Assembly (NCBI GenBank): GCA_016703895.1 | Contig: JADJBE010000003.1 | Location: 291,077 to 355,076, forward strand | Length of the DNA: 64,000 nt | Direction of reading: 5' to 3' | Origin: Pseudomonadota bacterium | GTDB lineage: Bacteria; Pseudomonadota; Gammaproteobacteria; Steroidobacterales; Steroidobacteraceae | Part shown: piece by piece, positions 7,940 through 17,252 of the stretch | Position numbering within the stretch: the first letter of the stretch is position 1 | How the letters are laid out: the number at the start of each line of letters is the position of its first letter | The notes under the pieces: generated by a model | The model's input: the letters and a program-made list of their open reading frames with translations, nothing else | Database searches by the model: none | Told to the model about the DNA's origin: nothing | Translations under genes and position numbers: made by a program

Positions 7940-10900
7940 GCAACCCCGCTCCGAGCGCAAGACGCAGAATCGCGTCATCGGCCTCTTTACAGCCCCGGCG
8001 CGTCCCGACCACCTCGGCTACCGCTACCTCGGGGAATGGAACAAGCGGGAGAACAACCGCGCCATTGAGACCGCAATTCTTCGTGAAAACCTTTCGGCGC
8101 GCGGCTATTCCGCTGCCCACATCTCCGCCGCCCTGCAGAAGCTCGAGACCGTCGCCGATTCGACCGGCATCACGCTCTACCAGGCGAACCTGCGCACCTA
8201 CCAGCTCCTGCGCTACGGCGTGCCGGTGCAGATCGCCGCAGGCAAGGCCCACGAGACGGTGCACCTGATCGACTGGGAGCACCCTGAGAAGAACGACTTC
8301 GCGCTGGCCGAGGAGGTGACGCTGACCGGTGGCTCGCTTGGTTCGTATGGGCGCCGGCCGGACATAGTGCTCTATATCAACGGCATCGCTATCGCGGTGA
8401 TCGAGCTCAAGCGCAGCTCGGTGGAATTGGCCGACGGGGTGCGCCAGCTCATCACCAACCAGGAAGAGATTTTCAACAAGGGCTTCTTCAGCACCGTGCA
8501 GCTCCTGCTCGCGGGCAGCGACTCGCAGGGGCTGCGCTATGGCACCACCGGCACGCCGGAGCAGTTCTTCGTGCAATGGAAGGACGAGGCACTTGTTAGC
8601 GAGGTAACCGCTGCAGGAGCCCTGCTTGACCGGCCGCTCGCCAAATTGTGCAGCAAAGCTAGGCTGCTCGACCTGATCCGCAACTTCATCCTTTTCGACG
8701 CCGGGCACAAGAAGGTGCCTCGGCCGCACCAGTTCTTCGGCGTGAAGGCCGCGCAGGAGCGCATCGCCAAGCGCGAGGGCGGCGTCATCTGGCACACCCA
8801 GGGCAGTGGCAAGAGCATCCTGATGGTGCTGATCGCCAAGTGGCTGCTGGAGCACGACCCCGAGGCGCGCATCCTCGTCATCACCGACCGCGACGAGCTG
8901 GACAAGCAGATCGTCGGCGTGATGCGCAATGCCGGGGTGATCGGCCAGGACTCACCGTCACCGCGCATCACCTCGCGAGCGGAGTTTGTGGAGAAGCTCG
9001 GAAGCCCCACGCAGCGCTTGCTGTGCGCGCTCATCCACAAGTTTGATGTGGCCGACGTCAAGGGCGAGCCACCGCCGGTGTCGGGGCGCTTCTACGTGTT
9101 CGTGGACGAGTGCCACCGCACGCAAGGCGGCGACATGAACAAGCAGATGAAACGCTGGCTGGAAGGCGCGATCTTCGTCGGCTTCACCGGCACGCCACTC
9201 CTGCGCAAGGACAAGCTGATGACGCGGGACGTCTTCGGCACTTACATCCACACATACAAGTTTTACGAAGCCGTGGCCGATAAGGTGGTGCTGGACCTCA
9301 AGTACGAAGCCCGCGACGTACCGCAGCGCCTGACCTCACAGTCCGCAATCGACGCCTGGTTCGAACACAAGACCAAGGGCCTGAACAACTTCCAGAAGGC
9401 GCTGGTGCGCAAGCGCTGGGCGACAATGGAAGAGCTGATGAGCGCCGCCGAGCGCAAGCAGCGCATCATCGCCGACATCATCGAGGACTTCAGCCTCAAG
9501 CCGCGGCTAAACAACGACCGCGGCACGGCGCTCCTCGTTGCCCCCTCAATCTACGACGCCTGCCACTACTACCGATTGCTGCAGAACACGAACTTCGGTC
9601 CATACTGCGGGATCATCACCTCCTACGAGCCTAACCACAACGCAATCTCGCGCGAGCCCGCCAACAGCGACGAGCGTTACAAGTTCGACACTTACACCCA
9701 GCACGTCCTAAAGAATGGCCAGACCACCAAGCAGTACGAGGACGAGATCAAGCGCCGCTTCATCAAGGAGCCCGCCAACCTCAAGCTGCTGATCGTGGTA
9801 AGCAAGCTACTGACCGGCTTCGACGCGCCGAGCTGCACTTACATCTACCTCGACAACGAGCTACGCGACCACAACCTGTTCCAGGCCATCTGCCGCACCA
9901 ACCGGCTGGACGGCGACGACAAGGACTACGGCTACATCGTCGACTTCAAGAAGTTGTTCGGCGAGGTGCAGGAAGCGATTGCGGTCTATAGCTCCGACGA
10001 GCTGGACCTCGAAGGCGGCAGTGACGCCGAAAACAACGTCCACCTCAAGGACTGGCTGGTCGAGGGTAGGAAGAAGCTCGACGAAGCCCGCGAGGTTCTG
10101 CGCTACCTGTGTGAGCCGGTCGCCCTGCCGCGCGAGGTGGAGCAGTTCCTGCATTACTTTTGCGGCGACGCCGCGAACCCGAATGGGCTGAGCGAGACCG
10201 AAGCGATGCGCGTGTCTTTCTATAAAGCCGTCGCTGCTTTCGTGCGGGCATTCGCCGCCGTCGCGCAGGACCTTGCAGAGGCCGGTTACGCTGACGCTGA
10301 AGTGGTCGCATTACAGAAAGACGTCGAGTTCTATAGCGAGATTCGTTCCGCCATCAAGAAGCACTCGGGCGAGGAGCTCGACATCAAGCCTTACGAGGCG
10401 GACATGCGCCACCTCCTCAACACCTACGTCCAGGCCGACCCGGCTACGGACCTGGGTGAGCTGGGCGAGATGTCCCTCACCGAACTCATCATCGAGACCG
10501 GCATCCACGACGCCATCGCCCGCAAGCTCAACGAGAAGGGCAAGCTGTCAAAAAATGCCATCGCCGAGGGGATCATCAACAACGTCCGCAAGACCATCAT
10601 CCGCGACCAGCTCACAGATCCGGCGTTCTATGCCCAGATGTCTACGCTGCTGGAGGATCTCATCAAGCAGAGCCGCGATGATGCTGCTGCCTACGAGTTG
10701 TTTCTGCGGCAGGCGGAAGCGCTGGTCAAACGCCTGGCGGCGAAACAACCGGAGGCTGGCATCCCTGCGGTGCTACATGGCAACCGGGAGGCATCGGTCC
10801 TGTTTGGCAACCTCGACAAATTGCCTGCCAGCACCTTCGTGTACCCAATATTTGATGAAGACAAGGCCAGTCTCGCTCTAAGACTGGACCGGGCAGTTAG

Positions 10901-11039
10901 GGAGAGCGCGCCTGCAGGCTGGAAGGGCGACGAAGTGCGCGAGCGTCAGGTGCTCAACGCGTTGTTCCCGCTGTTGGACCGCGACCGCGAAACCACTCAG
11001 GCGCTGTTCGAGATCATCAAGCGCCAGCCGGGCTACTGA
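7932..11039 (+). CDS. hsdR: Type I restriction endonuclease subunit HsdR
   Basis: A complete 1,035-residue motor and nuclease subunit. The N-terminal PD-(D/E)xK nuclease is visible as RRPDIVLY...AVIELKRS (Asp144, Glu158, Lys160). The SF2 translocase follows: Walker A HTQGSGKS at about 288-295, Walker B VDECHRTQGG, and GFTGTP. The C-terminal helical region that docks on the methylase is present. It overlaps hsdS by eight bases and the following peptidase gene by one base, so translation is coupled. HsdR needs HsdM and HsdS to find DNA, so with those genes broken it is probably inert but not toxic. Confidence 0.95.
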   Translation: MPEQPRSERKTQNRVIGLFTAPARPDHLGYRYLGEWNKRENNRAIETAILRENLSARGYSAAHISAALQKLETVADSTGITLYQANLRTYQLLRYGVPVQIAAGKAHETVHLIDWEHPEKNDFALAEEVTLTGGSLGSYGRRPDIVLYINGIAIAVIELKRSSVELADGVRQLITNQEEIFNKGFFSTVQLLLAGSDSQGLRYGTTGTPEQFFVQWKDEALVSEVTAAGALLDRPLAKLCSKARLLDLIRNFILFDAGHKKVPRPHQFFGVKAAQERIAKREGGVIWHTQGSGKSILMVLIAKWLLEHDPEARILVITDRDELDKQIVGVMRNAGVIGQDSPSPRITSRAEFVEKLGSPTQRLLCALIHKFDVADVKGEPPPVSGRFYVFVDECHRTQGGDMNKQMKRWLEGAIFVGFTGTPLLRKDKLMTRDVFGTYIHTYKFYEAVADKVVLDLKYEARDVPQRLTSQSAIDAWFEHKTKGLNNFQKALVRKRWATMEELMSAAERKQRIIADIIEDFSLKPRLNNDRGTALLVAPSIYDACHYYRLLQNTNFGPYCGIITSYEPNHNAISREPANSDERYKFDTYTQHVLKNGQTTKQYEDEIKRRFIKEPANLKLLIVVSKLLTGFDAPSCTYIYLDNELRDHNLFQAICRTNRLDGDDKDYGYIVDFKKLFGEVQEAIAVYSSDELDLEGGSDAENNVHLKDWLVEGRKKLDEAREVLRYLCEPVALPREVEQFLHYFCGDAANPNGLSETEAMRVSFYKAVAAFVRAFAAVAQDLAEAGYADAEVVALQKDVEFYSEIRSAIKKHSGEELDIKPYEADMRHLLNTYVQADPATDLGELGEMSLTELIIETGIHDAIARKLNEKGKLSKNAIAEGIINNVRKTIIRDQLTDPAFYAQMSTLLEDLIKQSRDDAAAYELFLRQAEALVKRLAAKQPEAGIPAVLHGNREASVLFGNLDKLPASTFVYPIFDEDKASLALRLDRAVRESAPAGWKGDEVRERQVLNALFPLLDRDRETTQALFEIIKRQPGY

Positions 11040-11758
11040 TGGTTGAGACTATTCGCCTCGGCGACATCGCGATCGCAGTGGAGCGCAAGAGCGTGAAACA
11101 CGTGCACCTATCCGTGCACCCTCCGCGCGGGCGCGTCACGCTGGTTGCGCCCAACGGCACGCGGCTGGAAGTTGTTCGAGCTTATGCGGCCACACGTCTC
11201 GGGTGGATCCGCAAGCAGCAGGCGGGACTGCGCGGTCAGGCACGCGAAACCCGCCGCCAATACGTGGAACGCGAAAGCCATTACCTTTGGGGGCGACGTT
11301 ATTTGCTTTCAGTGATCCATAAGGACGCCAGGCCCGCGGTGGCACTAGGCCATCGTCGCATTACGCTTGCAGTGCGACCTAACAGTACAATCGCCAGTCG
11401 CGAACGAGTGATGCAGGAATGGCACCGGTCGTTGCTGCGCGATGCGCTGCCGCCGCTGATCGCACGTTGGGAGGTCAAGCTGGATGTAAAGGTAGATAGC
11501 TACTTCTTGCAGCGGATGAAGACGAAATGGGGAAGCTGTAACCCCGTAACTGCACTATTCGCATCAATACAGAACTGGTGAAAAAAGCCGAAGGACCTGC
11601 TGGAGTACATCGTCGTGCATGAAATGTTGCACTTGATTGAACCCTCTCACAGCGAGTACTTCACCAAATTACTGACGACGCACTATCCGTCGTGGCGCGA
11701 GGCTCGGGCGGAGCTCAACGAACTACCAGTGGGCGCAGAAGCGTGGAAAAGCGGATGA
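11039..11758 (+). pseudogene. YgjP-like (M48/DUF45) metallopeptidase, two frame lesions
   Basis: A homologue of the YgjP/DUF45 zinc metallopeptidases often found at the end of type I restriction operons. The first 165 residues read normally to MKTKWGSCNPVT. The frame slips near 11550-11554 and again at a run of six A (11581-11586). Beyond that KPKDLLEYIVVHEMLHLIEPSHSEYF is readable, containing the HEMLH zinc motif, and the tail ends at 11758. As written, translation ends at 11581, before the catalytic motif. The start overlaps the hsdR stop as TGATG. The role of this family in restriction loci is not established. Confidence 0.75.
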
Positions 11759-11952
11759 CGGTTGGAACTCGTTGCACGATTAGACGTTGCGCAAGTCGTT
11801 CGAAACGACGAGCTTGGTAACGAGAACATTTCACACCGAGCAGCACTGAGCGAGAGTTTTTATGAGTAGATTCTGTGCGGAAATGCCAACCGAAGGGATC
11901 CTGGCCGCCGCCACCGACTGGCGCGCGAAAGCCTTGGGAGTCCGGCGGCTCG

Positions 11953-13644
11953 ATGTTCAGCGACGGCGCAGTCTGGACGCGCGACAACGCCCAGGCGCTG
12001 ATCAAGTATTTCGTCGATTCACCGGACGAGACGGACCGCTCGTTCGACGAGAAGCTCCAGGATCAGCTTGCGGCGGCACCGGCAAGCGCTAAGCACCTCG
12101 CGGCCGAGATCACGTGGGTGATGTATCTCTGTCCGTCTAACATCACCGCGAGCCACAAGCGGGAGCGCATCAATCGGCTCTGGGACTGGGCGGCGCAAGG
12201 GTCTATCGATCCGAATTCAAAATACTTATCCGATGAAGTGCTCCGCGGCATCGGCAGCGCAGGTCCTGGTTACAACCAGCATCAGTGGCGGGAGACATGT
12301 TTCGCCTTTCGATTCGTCCATGAGTGGATCATGGTGCCGCCGGACAAGCGCAAGGAAATGCTTGCCGATGGCTGGCGTTTCGCCGAATGGCTCGAGCGTA
12401 TTCCCGAGTGCAACCAACGTCAGTTCCGACACATGCTGATGTTCCTGCTCTTTCCTGATAGTTTCGAACGCACCTTCGGGGGTAACCAGCGCAGGATGAT
12501 TGTCGATCATTTCGACCCATTGACCAGAGCGCAGGTTCGTAAGTTGAGCGCTCTCAAGCTGGATCGCAAGCTGGCAGAGATCCGCCAGCAGTTGGAGATC
12601 AAGCACGGCACAAAAGAACTGGATTTCTACGCAGAGCCGGTACATAGCGAGTGGGCACCCGAGGATGAGCTTGCGGAGGGTGACGCTAACGAAGATCCGG
12701 GCGATGCTGAGACTGCTGATCCGACCGCGAGCCATGCTGTCGCGGAGGAATCCGCACCGTACGGCGTCGAGGGTCGGAATACGCCTTTCTCGCTGGCCGA
12801 CTTGTCTGCCGAGTCTGGGTTCGCTGAACCACTGCTGGCCAAGTGGTTAGGTCAACTGCGACGCAAGAAACATTTCGTGTTCCAGGGCCCGCCCGGTACG
12901 GGCAAGACGTATCTCGCGCAGCGCCTCGCCAAAGTACTGATGTCCGGCAGTCGCGGAATCGTGGATATGGTGCAGTTTCATCCCGCGTATTCCTATGAGG
13001 ATTTCATCCAGGGTATTCGCCCTGAGGTAGTGCAGGGGCAGATGGCCTTCAAGCTGGTGCCGGGCCGGTTTCTGGAGTTCTGTCAGCGTGCCGCGGCGCT
13101 GCCTGGCGAACCGTGCGTCTTGATCATCGATGAGCTCAATCGCGCCAATCTCTCGCGCGTGTTTGGCGAATTGATGTATCTGTTGGAATACCGCGATCGC
13201 GCCATTCCGCTCGCCGGCGGTGGCGCGCAGTTCAGTGTGCCGGATAACGTCTATGTGGTCGGCACGATGAACACGGCGGATCGCTCGATCGCATTGGTCG
13301 ATCACGCGTTGCGGCGACGTTTCACCTTTGCGTTTCTGGAGCCGGCCTACGACGTGTTGCAACGTCAGTTGGTTCGGCAGGGCATCGATGTGTCGGCTGT
13401 GAACAGCCTCGTGCAAACACTGCAGAGCATCAATACCGAGGTGATCAAGGATCGCCACTATCAACTCGGCATTTCGTTCTTTCTGACCGACGGTAACATG
13501 CTGCCGCAGCGCTTGCAGGCGATCTGGGAAGGGGAAATCGAGCCGTACCTCGAAGAGTACTTGCTCGACCAGTCTGACCATGGTGCAGCGCCCGACTGGA
13601 CGTGGGCCAAATTGGTTGACGGCAAGCTCGCGCCGTGGCGCTGA
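11953..13644 (+). CDS. mcrB: McrB-type GTPase/AAA+ subunit, N-terminus shifted out of frame
   Basis: The motor of a modified-cytosine restriction system. The AAA+ domain has Walker A GPPGTGKT, Walker B VLIIDELNRANLSRVFGEL and the McrB signature VGTMNTADRS, which marks GTP use. The N-terminal 270 residues are a helical domain of the kind that holds target-recognition or scaffold functions. From 11953 (MFSDGAVWTRDN) the frame is intact. Family members start earlier, and ATG 11862 opens the expected MSRFCAEMPTE...ILAAATDWRAKAL in another frame; one G too many at 11936-11938 separates the two. McrC follows 18 bases downstream. Confidence 0.85.
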   Translation: MFSDGAVWTRDNAQALIKYFVDSPDETDRSFDEKLQDQLAAAPASAKHLAAEITWVMYLCPSNITASHKRERINRLWDWAAQGSIDPNSKYLSDEVLRGIGSAGPGYNQHQWRETCFAFRFVHEWIMVPPDKRKEMLADGWRFAEWLERIPECNQRQFRHMLMFLLFPDSFERTFGGNQRRMIVDHFDPLTRAQVRKLSALKLDRKLAEIRQQLEIKHGTKELDFYAEPVHSEWAPEDELAEGDANEDPGDAETADPTASHAVAEESAPYGVEGRNTPFSLADLSAESGFAEPLLAKWLGQLRRKKHFVFQGPPGTGKTYLAQRLAKVLMSGSRGIVDMVQFHPAYSYEDFIQGIRPEVVQGQMAFKLVPGRFLEFCQRAAALPGEPCVLIIDELNRANLSRVFGELMYLLEYRDRAIPLAGGGAQFSVPDNVYVVGTMNTADRSIALVDHALRRRFTFAFLEPAYDVLQRQLVRQGIDVSAVNSLVQTLQSINTEVIKDRHYQLGISFFLTDGNMLPQRLQAIWEGEIEPYLEEYLLDQSDHGAAPDWTWAKLVDGKLAPWR

Positions 13645-13662
13645 TCGACTGCAGCGCGAAGC

Positions 13663-14871
13663 ATGTCAGCCCCCATGGTGATCGACCTCGTTGAGTGGCA
13701 GCCCTATGCGCTGTCGCCGACCGAGGCGACCGATGCGTTGCTCGATGCGCTCGGTGCCCGCAAGGAAGCGGTTCTAGTTTTCCGGCGCGGCGCCGGGCTG
13801 GCGGAGTCTGGACAACTTACGGTCCCCAATGTGGTCGGGCAGATCCGCGTCGGGCGTGATTGCCTGCTGCGCATGGCACCCAAGGTCGCGGTGTCCAACA
13901 TCTTTGCGATGCTGGAGCTTGCGTACCAACTTGAATCATTTCGATTTGAGACGGGTGTCGTTAGTGTCGAATCCATTGCCGATATTTATGATCGCCTCGC
14001 CAATATTCTGGCGCTGCGGGTGATCAGCCGCGTGCGACGTGGCTTGCATGCAGAGTACATACCTCGCAGTGAGCGGCTGGGCTCGGTTCGCGGTCGCATC
14101 GACTTGCGCGAATCCGCGCGCCTGATTGCCAACGGCATTCCAGCGCTGCAGTGCGACTTCGAGGAACACACCGACGATATCGAGGACAATCAGATTCTTG
14201 CCTGGACGCTACGGCTGCTAACCATGGCTGGTCTGGACAGGGCCGATGTGCGCGATCGAGTGAACGCGGCCTATCGCGCGATTGCCGGTGCTTGCACCTT
14301 GCGGCACTTCAAGGGCCAGGACTGCGTGGCGCGGCGGTACAACCGGTTGAACCAAGACTATCGAGCGATGCACGGGCTGTGTCGATTCTTTCTCGAGAAT
14401 CTGGGGCCGGGTGTCGCGAGTGGCAATCAGTCGTTGATGCCGTACACAGTCAATATGCCGCTGTTGTTCGAGTCATTCGTTGTGGGGTGGCTGCAGCAAC
14501 ACGGTCCCGCCGGCTACGATTTCGTAAAGCAGCACCAGCTTTCTTTGCAAGGGACGATCAAGCCTAACTGGGCGGTGGATATCCTCGTCAAGGACTCGAC
14601 GGGCCGACCCATCGCCGTAATGGACACCAAGTACAAGCAAGACTCGACGCCGTCGTCCGATGATCTGCAGCAGATCTCCGCCTATGCGCTGGCCACGGGC
14701 GTCGAGCAGGCATTCATTGTTTATCCTTCCGCCATCGGTTCAGGACATCGGCAATACGTGGGTAACGTGCTGGTGAAGACCGTGCATTTCGATATTGGCG
14801 GTGAGTTGCAGATTGCTGGTTGCAATCTGCTGGCGCAATTGGGGTTGCCGGCCTCGGCGATGGTGGACTAG
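13663..14871 (+). CDS. mcrC: McrC nuclease subunit
   Basis: A 402-residue McrC. The middle carries the family pattern VRGRIDLRESARLI, and the C-terminal PD-(D/E)xK nuclease is seen as NWAVDILVKD...PIAVMDTKYK with Asp, Asp and Lys in place, followed by DDLQQISAYALATG. McrC supplies DNA cleavage when assembled on the McrB hexamer, which acts on DNA with modified cytosines. Length is normal and no lesion is seen. It lies directly downstream of mcrB in one transcription unit. Confidence 0.92.
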   Translation: MSAPMVIDLVEWQPYALSPTEATDALLDALGARKEAVLVFRRGAGLAESGQLTVPNVVGQIRVGRDCLLRMAPKVAVSNIFAMLELAYQLESFRFETGVVSVESIADIYDRLANILALRVISRVRRGLHAEYIPRSERLGSVRGRIDLRESARLIANGIPALQCDFEEHTDDIEDNQILAWTLRLLTMAGLDRADVRDRVNAAYRAIAGACTLRHFKGQDCVARRYNRLNQDYRAMHGLCRFFLENLGPGVASGNQSLMPYTVNMPLLFESFVVGWLQQHGPAGYDFVKQHQLSLQGTIKPNWAVDILVKDSTGRPIAVMDTKYKQDSTPSSDDLQQISAYALATGVEQAFIVYPSAIGSGHRQYVGNVLVKTVHFDIGGELQIAGCNLLAQLGLPASAMVD

Positions 14872-15040
14872 CAAAATGGCGACGAAGCTATTCGATGTCG
14901 CGATGGCGGAGGAGCACAAGCGGCACATCACGGAGTCGGGTGAATATGCCACGCGCCGATTGAAAATTCGGGCAGACGCGAATTTCGCGACAAACAGCCC
15001 TGAAATCGGGAGCCGCGCCTATTGTCCGCGGCCGCACAAT

Positions 15041-15559
15041 ATGGGTATGGCCAAGTCCGCATCATTGTGCGCGCCCGAGATCTCAGATCGGATCTTCCCG
15101 TTGCGCGGGCATCGAGTCTTGCTCGATGCCGACCTGGCCGCGCTGTATGGGGTGACGACGGCGCGGTTGAACCAGCAGTTTCGACGCAATCGAGAACGGT
15201 TTCCGGCGGATTTCGCATTTGAGGTTTCAGCGGAAGAGCGGGCAAACTTGATGTTGCAAAATGCAACATCAAGTTTCGGCCACGGCGGGCGACGGAAGTC
15301 TCCATTGGCATTCACCGAGCACGGCGCCTTGATGGCCGCGACGGTACTCAATAGTCGTCGGGCGGTCGAGATGAGCGTGTATGTAGTGCGGGCATTCATT
15401 CGCCTGCGCACCATTGCCACGGCGCATGCGGAGTTGGCACGCGAGTTGGAGGTATTGAAGCGATCGGTCACGACTTTGGATGCAAACACGAAGCGGCAGT
15501 TCGACCAGGTGTACGAGGCGATACTTGAGCTGATGAGTGCGCCGGTTCGCAAGCAGTAG
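15041..15559 (+). CDS. ORF6N-domain DNA-binding protein
   Basis: The region IFPLRGHRVLLDADLAALYGV, then NQQFRRNRERFPADFAFEVSAEE and SPLAFTEHGALMAATVLNS, is a full ORF6N domain, a KilA-N related DNA-binding fold common in phages and mobile islands. The C-terminal 60 residues form a coiled coil with the usual ARELEVLKRSV pattern. I chose ATG 15041, giving about 12 residues before the domain as in relatives. The same frame stays open upstream to an ATG at 14876, so a longer form is possible. A 15-base perfect hairpin lies inside the coding sequence. Function in bacteria is unknown. Confidence 0.75.
   Translation: MGMAKSASLCAPEISDRIFPLRGHRVLLDADLAALYGVTTARLNQQFRRNRERFPADFAFEVSAEERANLMLQNATSSFGHGGRRKSPLAFTEHGALMAATVLNSRRAVEMSVYVVRAFIRLRTIATAHAELARELEVLKRSVTTLDANTKRQFDQVYEAILELMSAPVRKQ
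15244..15276. repeat. Perfect 15-base inverted repeat inside the ORF6N gene
   Basis: AAACTTGATGTTGCA at 15244-15258 and its exact complement at 15262-15276 are separated by AAA. The hairpin lies wholly inside the ORF6N reading frame, over the codons for NLMLQNATSSF. It is AT-richer than its surroundings. It could be an RNA control element, a binding site for the protein itself, or an attenuator-like stem. Confidence 0.8.
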
Positions 15560-15578
15560 GCGGGGAAGTGGGTATATG

Positions 15579-15613
15579 TTGACAGATATAAATAAACGCC
15601 TACAATTCGCCAC
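15579..15613 (+). promoter_or_regulatory. Near-consensus promoter giving a leaderless abiE transcript
   Basis: A perfect TTGACA (15579-15584) and TACAAT (15601-15606) are 16 bases apart. Only seven bases separate the second box from the ATG at 15614, so transcription would begin at or within a base or two of the start codon. No ribosome-binding site fits in between. Confidence 0.7.
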
Positions 15614-16222
15614 ATGCCTGTCGCTACCGCTCGCGATCGCACACTGAAGCTAGCCCGACGTCGTCAGGGTGTGACGGCACGCGAGCTGACCGATGCGGGC
15701 GTTCATACCCAAGCGCTCAGCCGCCTTGTGGCTGACGGGGAAATTAGGCGCATCGCACGCGGCCTGTATCGGCTGCCCGACCATGCGATGACAGAGCACC
15801 ACGGCCTTGCGATCGCAGCGGCGGCAGTACCGCACGGCGTCGTGTGCCTGCTATCCGCGCTGCAGTTCCACCGCATCGGCACGCAGCTGCCGTTCGAGGT
15901 ATGGATGGCCATCGATCGCCGCGCGCGACAGCCGGCCCTTCGTTATCCGCCGCTTCGGGTTGTGCGGTACAGCGGCGCCGCGCTTACCGAGGGCGTCGAC
16001 TGCCACCGCGTCGAGGGTCGGGAAGTCCAGGTTTACAACGTCGCCAAGACGGTCGCGGACTGCTTCAAGTACCGCAACAAGATTGGGCTGGACGTCGCAC
16101 TCGAAGCGCTTCGGGAGGCATGGCGTGCTCGCCGCTTCACGATGGACGAGCTTGAGCAATACGCTGGCATCTGCCGAGTGCAGCACGTGATGCGGCCATA
16201 CATCGAGGCGCTCATCGCGTGA
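15614..16222 (+). CDS. AbiEi antitoxin and repressor
   Basis: A 202-residue AbiEi-type protein. The N-terminal winged helix (residues about 8-60) reads ARRRQGVTARELTDAGVHTQALSRLVADGEIRRIARGLYRLPD, the pattern of the AbiEi_4 domain; the rest is the C-terminal antitoxin domain ending YIEALIA. In AbiE systems it represses its own promoter and opposes the AbiEii nucleotidyltransferase, protecting against phage by abortive infection. A GTG overlapping its stop codon would start abiEii. The promoter immediately upstream suggests a leaderless message. Confidence 0.85.
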   Translation: MPVATARDRTLKLARRRQGVTARELTDAGVHTQALSRLVADGEIRRIARGLYRLPDHAMTEHHGLAIAAAAVPHGVVCLLSALQFHRIGTQLPFEVWMAIDRRARQPALRYPPLRVVRYSGAALTEGVDCHRVEGREVQVYNVAKTVADCFKYRNKIGLDVALEALREAWRARRFTMDELEQYAGICRVQHVMRPYIEALIA

Positions 16223-17092
16223 CTGGGCCGCGCGACGGCTTGCGCGGTCGGTGCAAGTCCGGCTTGCGCAACACGCGAGGGCAATCGGCGTCGATCCTAA
16301 TCTGGTGCTAACACGCTATGTTGTCGAGCGTTATCTATATCGTTTGTCGTGTTCGCCGTACGTCGACCAGTTTGTACTGAAAGGCGGTCTACTGCTGCTC
16401 GCATGGCTGGGCGAGACACTGCGTCCAACGCGGGATGCCGATCTACTTGGGTTCGGCAATCTTTCCGGCGATGCGATTGCCGGCATCTTCCGCGATATTT
16501 GCCTCGTGTTGGTCGTCCCGGATGCGGCAACGTTTCTTCCGGACTCCGTGCGTGTTGCACCGATCCGTCAAGACGACATCTATGGTGGTCAGCGCGCGAC
16601 ACTGCAGGCGCGGGTTGGCGCTGCGCGGCTGACTGTCAAGTTGATATCGGCGTCGGTGACGCGGTAACGCCTGAGCCGCAGTGGCTAGACTACCCCAGTA
16701 TGCTCGATGAACTTCCCCGACCGAGGCTGCGTGCCTATCCGCGCGAAACCGTGGTCGCCGAGAAACTACACGCCATGGTTGTGCTTGGCCTGCGCAACAG
16801 CCGCATGAAGGACTACTTCGACGTGTATGCATTGCAGCGCGAAGCGGAAATGGATACTGCTCAGCTTGCTCGTGCCATCGCGACAACGTTCGCGCGGCGA
16901 CAAACGGCATTGCCCGAAGCCATCCCGATGGCTCTGAGTAATCAATTCGCTAACGATCAGACGAAGCAGGCGCAGTGGCAGGCTTTTCTCGCCAGGAGCC
17001 ATGTCAAGGCGCCGGAGCTACAGGTCGTTGTCTTGGAAGTTCGCGCGCGTCTGGCGGCAACGCTAGATCAGGCCCGCAAGGTGAGCGAATAG
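16219..17092 (+). pseudogene. AbiEii nucleotidyltransferase toxin, frameshifted
   Basis: The toxin half of AbiE. VLTRYVVERYLYRLS...FVLKGGLLLLAWLGETLRPTRDADLLG carries the KGG and RxTxDxD active-site motifs of AbiEii nucleotidyltransferases. The frame breaks near 16634-16638, within VDIGVGD; the rest (RAYPRETVVAEKLHAMV...NSRMKDYFDVYAL), with the conserved EKLHA and RxKDYFD elements, continues in another frame to 17092. The start is also irregular: GTG 16219 is out of frame with the conserved N-terminal stretch, whereas GTG 16251 is in frame but truncates it. As written the toxin should be inactive. Confidence 0.8.
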
Positions 17093-17252
17093 CGTGCGTC
17101 AAGCGAGTGCAGCTCGATGCGGCGACTTACCGCGCGCGAGTGGCGCTGGGAGACTGTGTCGCGATCAAGCGGCTGGATGCGGGACCGGATAAGGGTATGC
17201 TTCTCGGTACCGTGTTTCCGCTTGGTCCGAAAAGCCGAGGGGACAGAATTCG

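Noticed and set aside
7893..8855. Long antisense open frame opposite hsdR
   Set aside because: Shadow of the hsdR frame, with no conserved motif.
12847..13581. Long antisense open frame opposite mcrB
   Set aside because: Shadow of the AAA+ domain; amino-acid composition is not protein-like.
17093..17252. Possible small gene before the decarboxylase
   Set aside because: No start with ribosome site and no conserved peptide.
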